Shown here: positions 5,489 to 6,840 of the stretch, piece after piece
Position numbering within the stretch: position 1 is the stretch's first letter
Layout of the letters: every line of letters begins with the position of its first letter
Source of the DNA: Syntrophaceae bacterium UBA1411
Lineage (GTDB): Bacteria; Desulfobacterota; Syntrophia; Syntrophales; Smithellaceae
Reading direction: 5' to 3'
DNA: 6,840 bases
Assembly: GCA_002304995.1 (NCBI GenBank)
Contig: DBPV01000105.1
Location: 13,130-19,969 of the forward strand
Program-made: the position numbers and the translations under genes
The notes under the pieces: generated by a model
The model's database searches: none
What the model was told of the DNA's origin: nothing
The model's input: only the letters and a program-made list of their open reading frames with translations

Positions 5489-6840
5489 ATGGAACCAGCA
5501 TTATCAGCGGCAAAGCAGGAACTCATCGGGACAGACGGAAGACTTCTCAAAGATGAACTCGCGGAAATGATCCGCCAGGCGGTCCGGGACAACCGCAGCT
5601 ACCTGATGGAGCACGAAAGCAAGGAAATCCTCGAAGGCATCGGCGTCGCGACCACCGGCTACCTGGTGGCCCGTTCGGAGGACGAGGCGCTCGCCATCTG
5701 CGAAAAAATCGGCTTCCCCGTCGTCATGAAAATCGTTTCGCCGGACGTCGTCCACAAGACGGACGCCGGCGGCGTCAAGCTCAACATTGCCTCCACCGAA
5801 GAGGCGCGCCGCGCCTACCGCGACATTCTCGAAACCTTCAAATACCAGCATATCGAAGGCGTGGCGGTGCAGCGCATGGCGAGATCCGGCATCGAAGCCA
5901 TCATCGGCGTGACGCGCGATCCCAGCTTCGGCCCGCTGATCATGTTCGGCCTGGGCGGCGTGTTCGTCGAGGTGCTGCGCGACGTTTCCTTCCGCATTCT
6001 GCCGATCACCGAAAAGGACGCGGCGGAAATGATCAACGACATCCGCGGCTCCGACATTCTCAAGGGATACCGGGGGCAGGCCGTCGATCTGGAGTCGCTG
6101 AAAAAACTTCTGCTGAAAATATCGCGGCTGGTGGTGGAAAATCCGGAAATCCAGGAACTGGACCTCAATCCGCTGTTTTTGTACCGCGACGGCTACGTCA
6201 CCGTGGACGCCCGGATGTTCGTGAGCGAACCGGCCCTGCCCGAAAAAGTAAGCCCGACCGGCGCGGAGAGCCTGCGCGATTTCTTTTATCCGGCCAGCAT
6301 CGCCGTGATCGGCGCCTCCGACGTGAAGGGCAAACTGGGCTACAACGTTTTCTGGAACCTGGTCAACCACGACTTCCCCGGCAAACTCTACCCGATCAAT
6401 CCCGGCAAGAACTCCGTCATGGGTGTGCGCGCCTACAAGTCGATCCGGGACGTGGAAGGGCCGGTGGATCTGGCCATCGTCATCGTTCCGGCCAAAGCCG
6501 CTGAAACGGCCATCGCCGACTGCGCCGCCAAGGGCGTGCGCTTCGTCGTCGTCGAGGCGGCGGGATTTGCCGAAAGCGGCGCGGAAGGAAAGGCGGCGCA
6601 GGCGCGCATTGAAAAGATCATCCGCGAAAACGGCCTGCGCGTGCTCGGCCCCAACTGTTCCGGCGTCATCAACACCCACCACAACATGGTGCAGTCCATC
6701 GGCCTTCTGGAAGGGCTCAAAAAAGGCAATGTCGGCATGGTGGCCCAGGCCGGCGTCTACGCCGCGGGCATCCTCACGGGCTTAAGCAACGTGCTGGACT
6801 TCGGCATTGTCGCGACCATCGGCAACAAGATGGACATCAA
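5489..6840 (+). CDS. ADP-forming acyl-CoA synthetase, permuted beta-alpha fusion, 3' end outside window
   Basis: The 450 visible residues contain both halves of an ADP-forming acyl-CoA synthetase. The ATP-grasp beta domain comes first (about residues 24-240): GFPVVMKIVSPDVVHKTDAGG with probable phospho-His89, then IMFGLGGVFVEVL, then ELDLNPLF near 223-230. The CoA-binding alpha domain follows from about 262: a Rossmann start IAVIGASD (271-278), YPINPG, and GPNCSG (387-392). The succinyl-CoA-ligase-like part begins near 410 and is cut by the window end. The enzyme would make ATP while releasing acid from acyl-CoA, or run in reverse to activate an acid. The commonly described fusion is alpha then beta; this one is beta then alpha. 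Residues 418-422 read VAQAG where most relatives have SQSG. AGGAGG (5474-5479) lies 9 nt before the ATG. The gene follows the response regulator after 176 bp and may be its target. The substrate is unknown. Confidence 0.92.
   Translation, partial: MEPALSAAKQELIGTDGRLLKDELAEMIRQAVRDNRSYLMEHESKEILEGIGVATTGYLVARSEDEALAICEKIGFPVVMKIVSPDVVHKTDAGGVKLNIASTEEARRAYRDILETFKYQHIEGVAVQRMARSGIEAIIGVTRDPSFGPLIMFGLGGVFVEVLRDVSFRILPITEKDAAEMINDIRGSDILKGYRGQAVDLESLKKLLLKISRLVVENPEIQELDLNPLFLYRDGYVTVDARMFVSEPALPEKVSPTGAESLRDFFYPASIAVIGASDVKGKLGYNVFWNLVNHDFPGKLYPINPGKNSVMGVRAYKSIRDVEGPVDLAIVIVPAKAAETAIADCAAKGVRFVVVEAAGFAESGAEGKAAQARIEKIIRENGLRVLGPNCSGVINTHHNMVQSIGLLEGLKKGNVGMVAQAGVYAAGILTGLSNVLDFGIVATIGNKMDI

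Noticed and set aside
5504..6682. 392-codon open frame on the minus strand opposite the synthetase
   Set aside because: It shows the same codon-bias effect. The plus-strand frame carries clear ATP-grasp and CoA-binding motifs, and the minus frame carries none.

Overview
The window is bacterial DNA, fairly GC-rich, with compact genes, good Shine-Dalgarno sites and G/C-biased third codon positions. The gene mix is two ADP-forming acyl-CoA synthetase (ACD-type) genes, a TetR regulator, an NfeD/stomatin pair, and a soluble PAS histidine kinase with a NarL-type response regulator. This would fit an anaerobic or syntrophic Desulfobacterota-like bacterium (the former deltaproteobacteria). That placement is an inference from gene content and style, not something the sequence proves.

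Layout: (1) Positions 1-1405, minus strand. A TetR-family repressor gene is followed after 16 nt by an ATP-grasp gene of the ACD beta-subunit type, which runs off the left edge. (2) Positions 1406-1634. A divergent control region holds two palindromes near the tetR start and a well-formed sigma70-type promoter facing right. (3) Positions 1635-3009, plus strand. A short membrane NfeD gene and a QmcA/stomatin-like SPFH gene lie 22 nt apart, closed by a strong hairpin terminator at 3014-3055. (4) Positions 3166-5312, plus strand. A cytoplasmic two-PAS HisKA_3 histidine kinase and its LuxR/NarL-type response regulator lie 5 nt apart. (5) Positions 5313-5488. This gap carries a 19-bp near-perfect palindrome and a second, looser inverted repeat sharing the TCCGA half-site. 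(6) Position 5489 to the right edge. A large ACD-type acyl-CoA synthetase gene has the ATP-grasp (beta) domain N-terminal and the CoA-binding (alpha) domain C-terminal, the reverse of the commonly described alpha-beta fusion. It is cut by the window end.

Taken together, the window looks like two separately regulated loci for acyl-CoA/acid interconversion coupled to ATP or ADP, flanking a membrane-quality module. One sits behind a TetR repressor. The other lies directly downstream of a two-component system that may control it through the palindromes in the gap. The substrates cannot be read from the sequence. I see no mobile element, CRISPR array, tRNA or rRNA, and no clear sign of a wholly new system. 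The most interesting points are the permuted synthetase and the unassigned palindromes.
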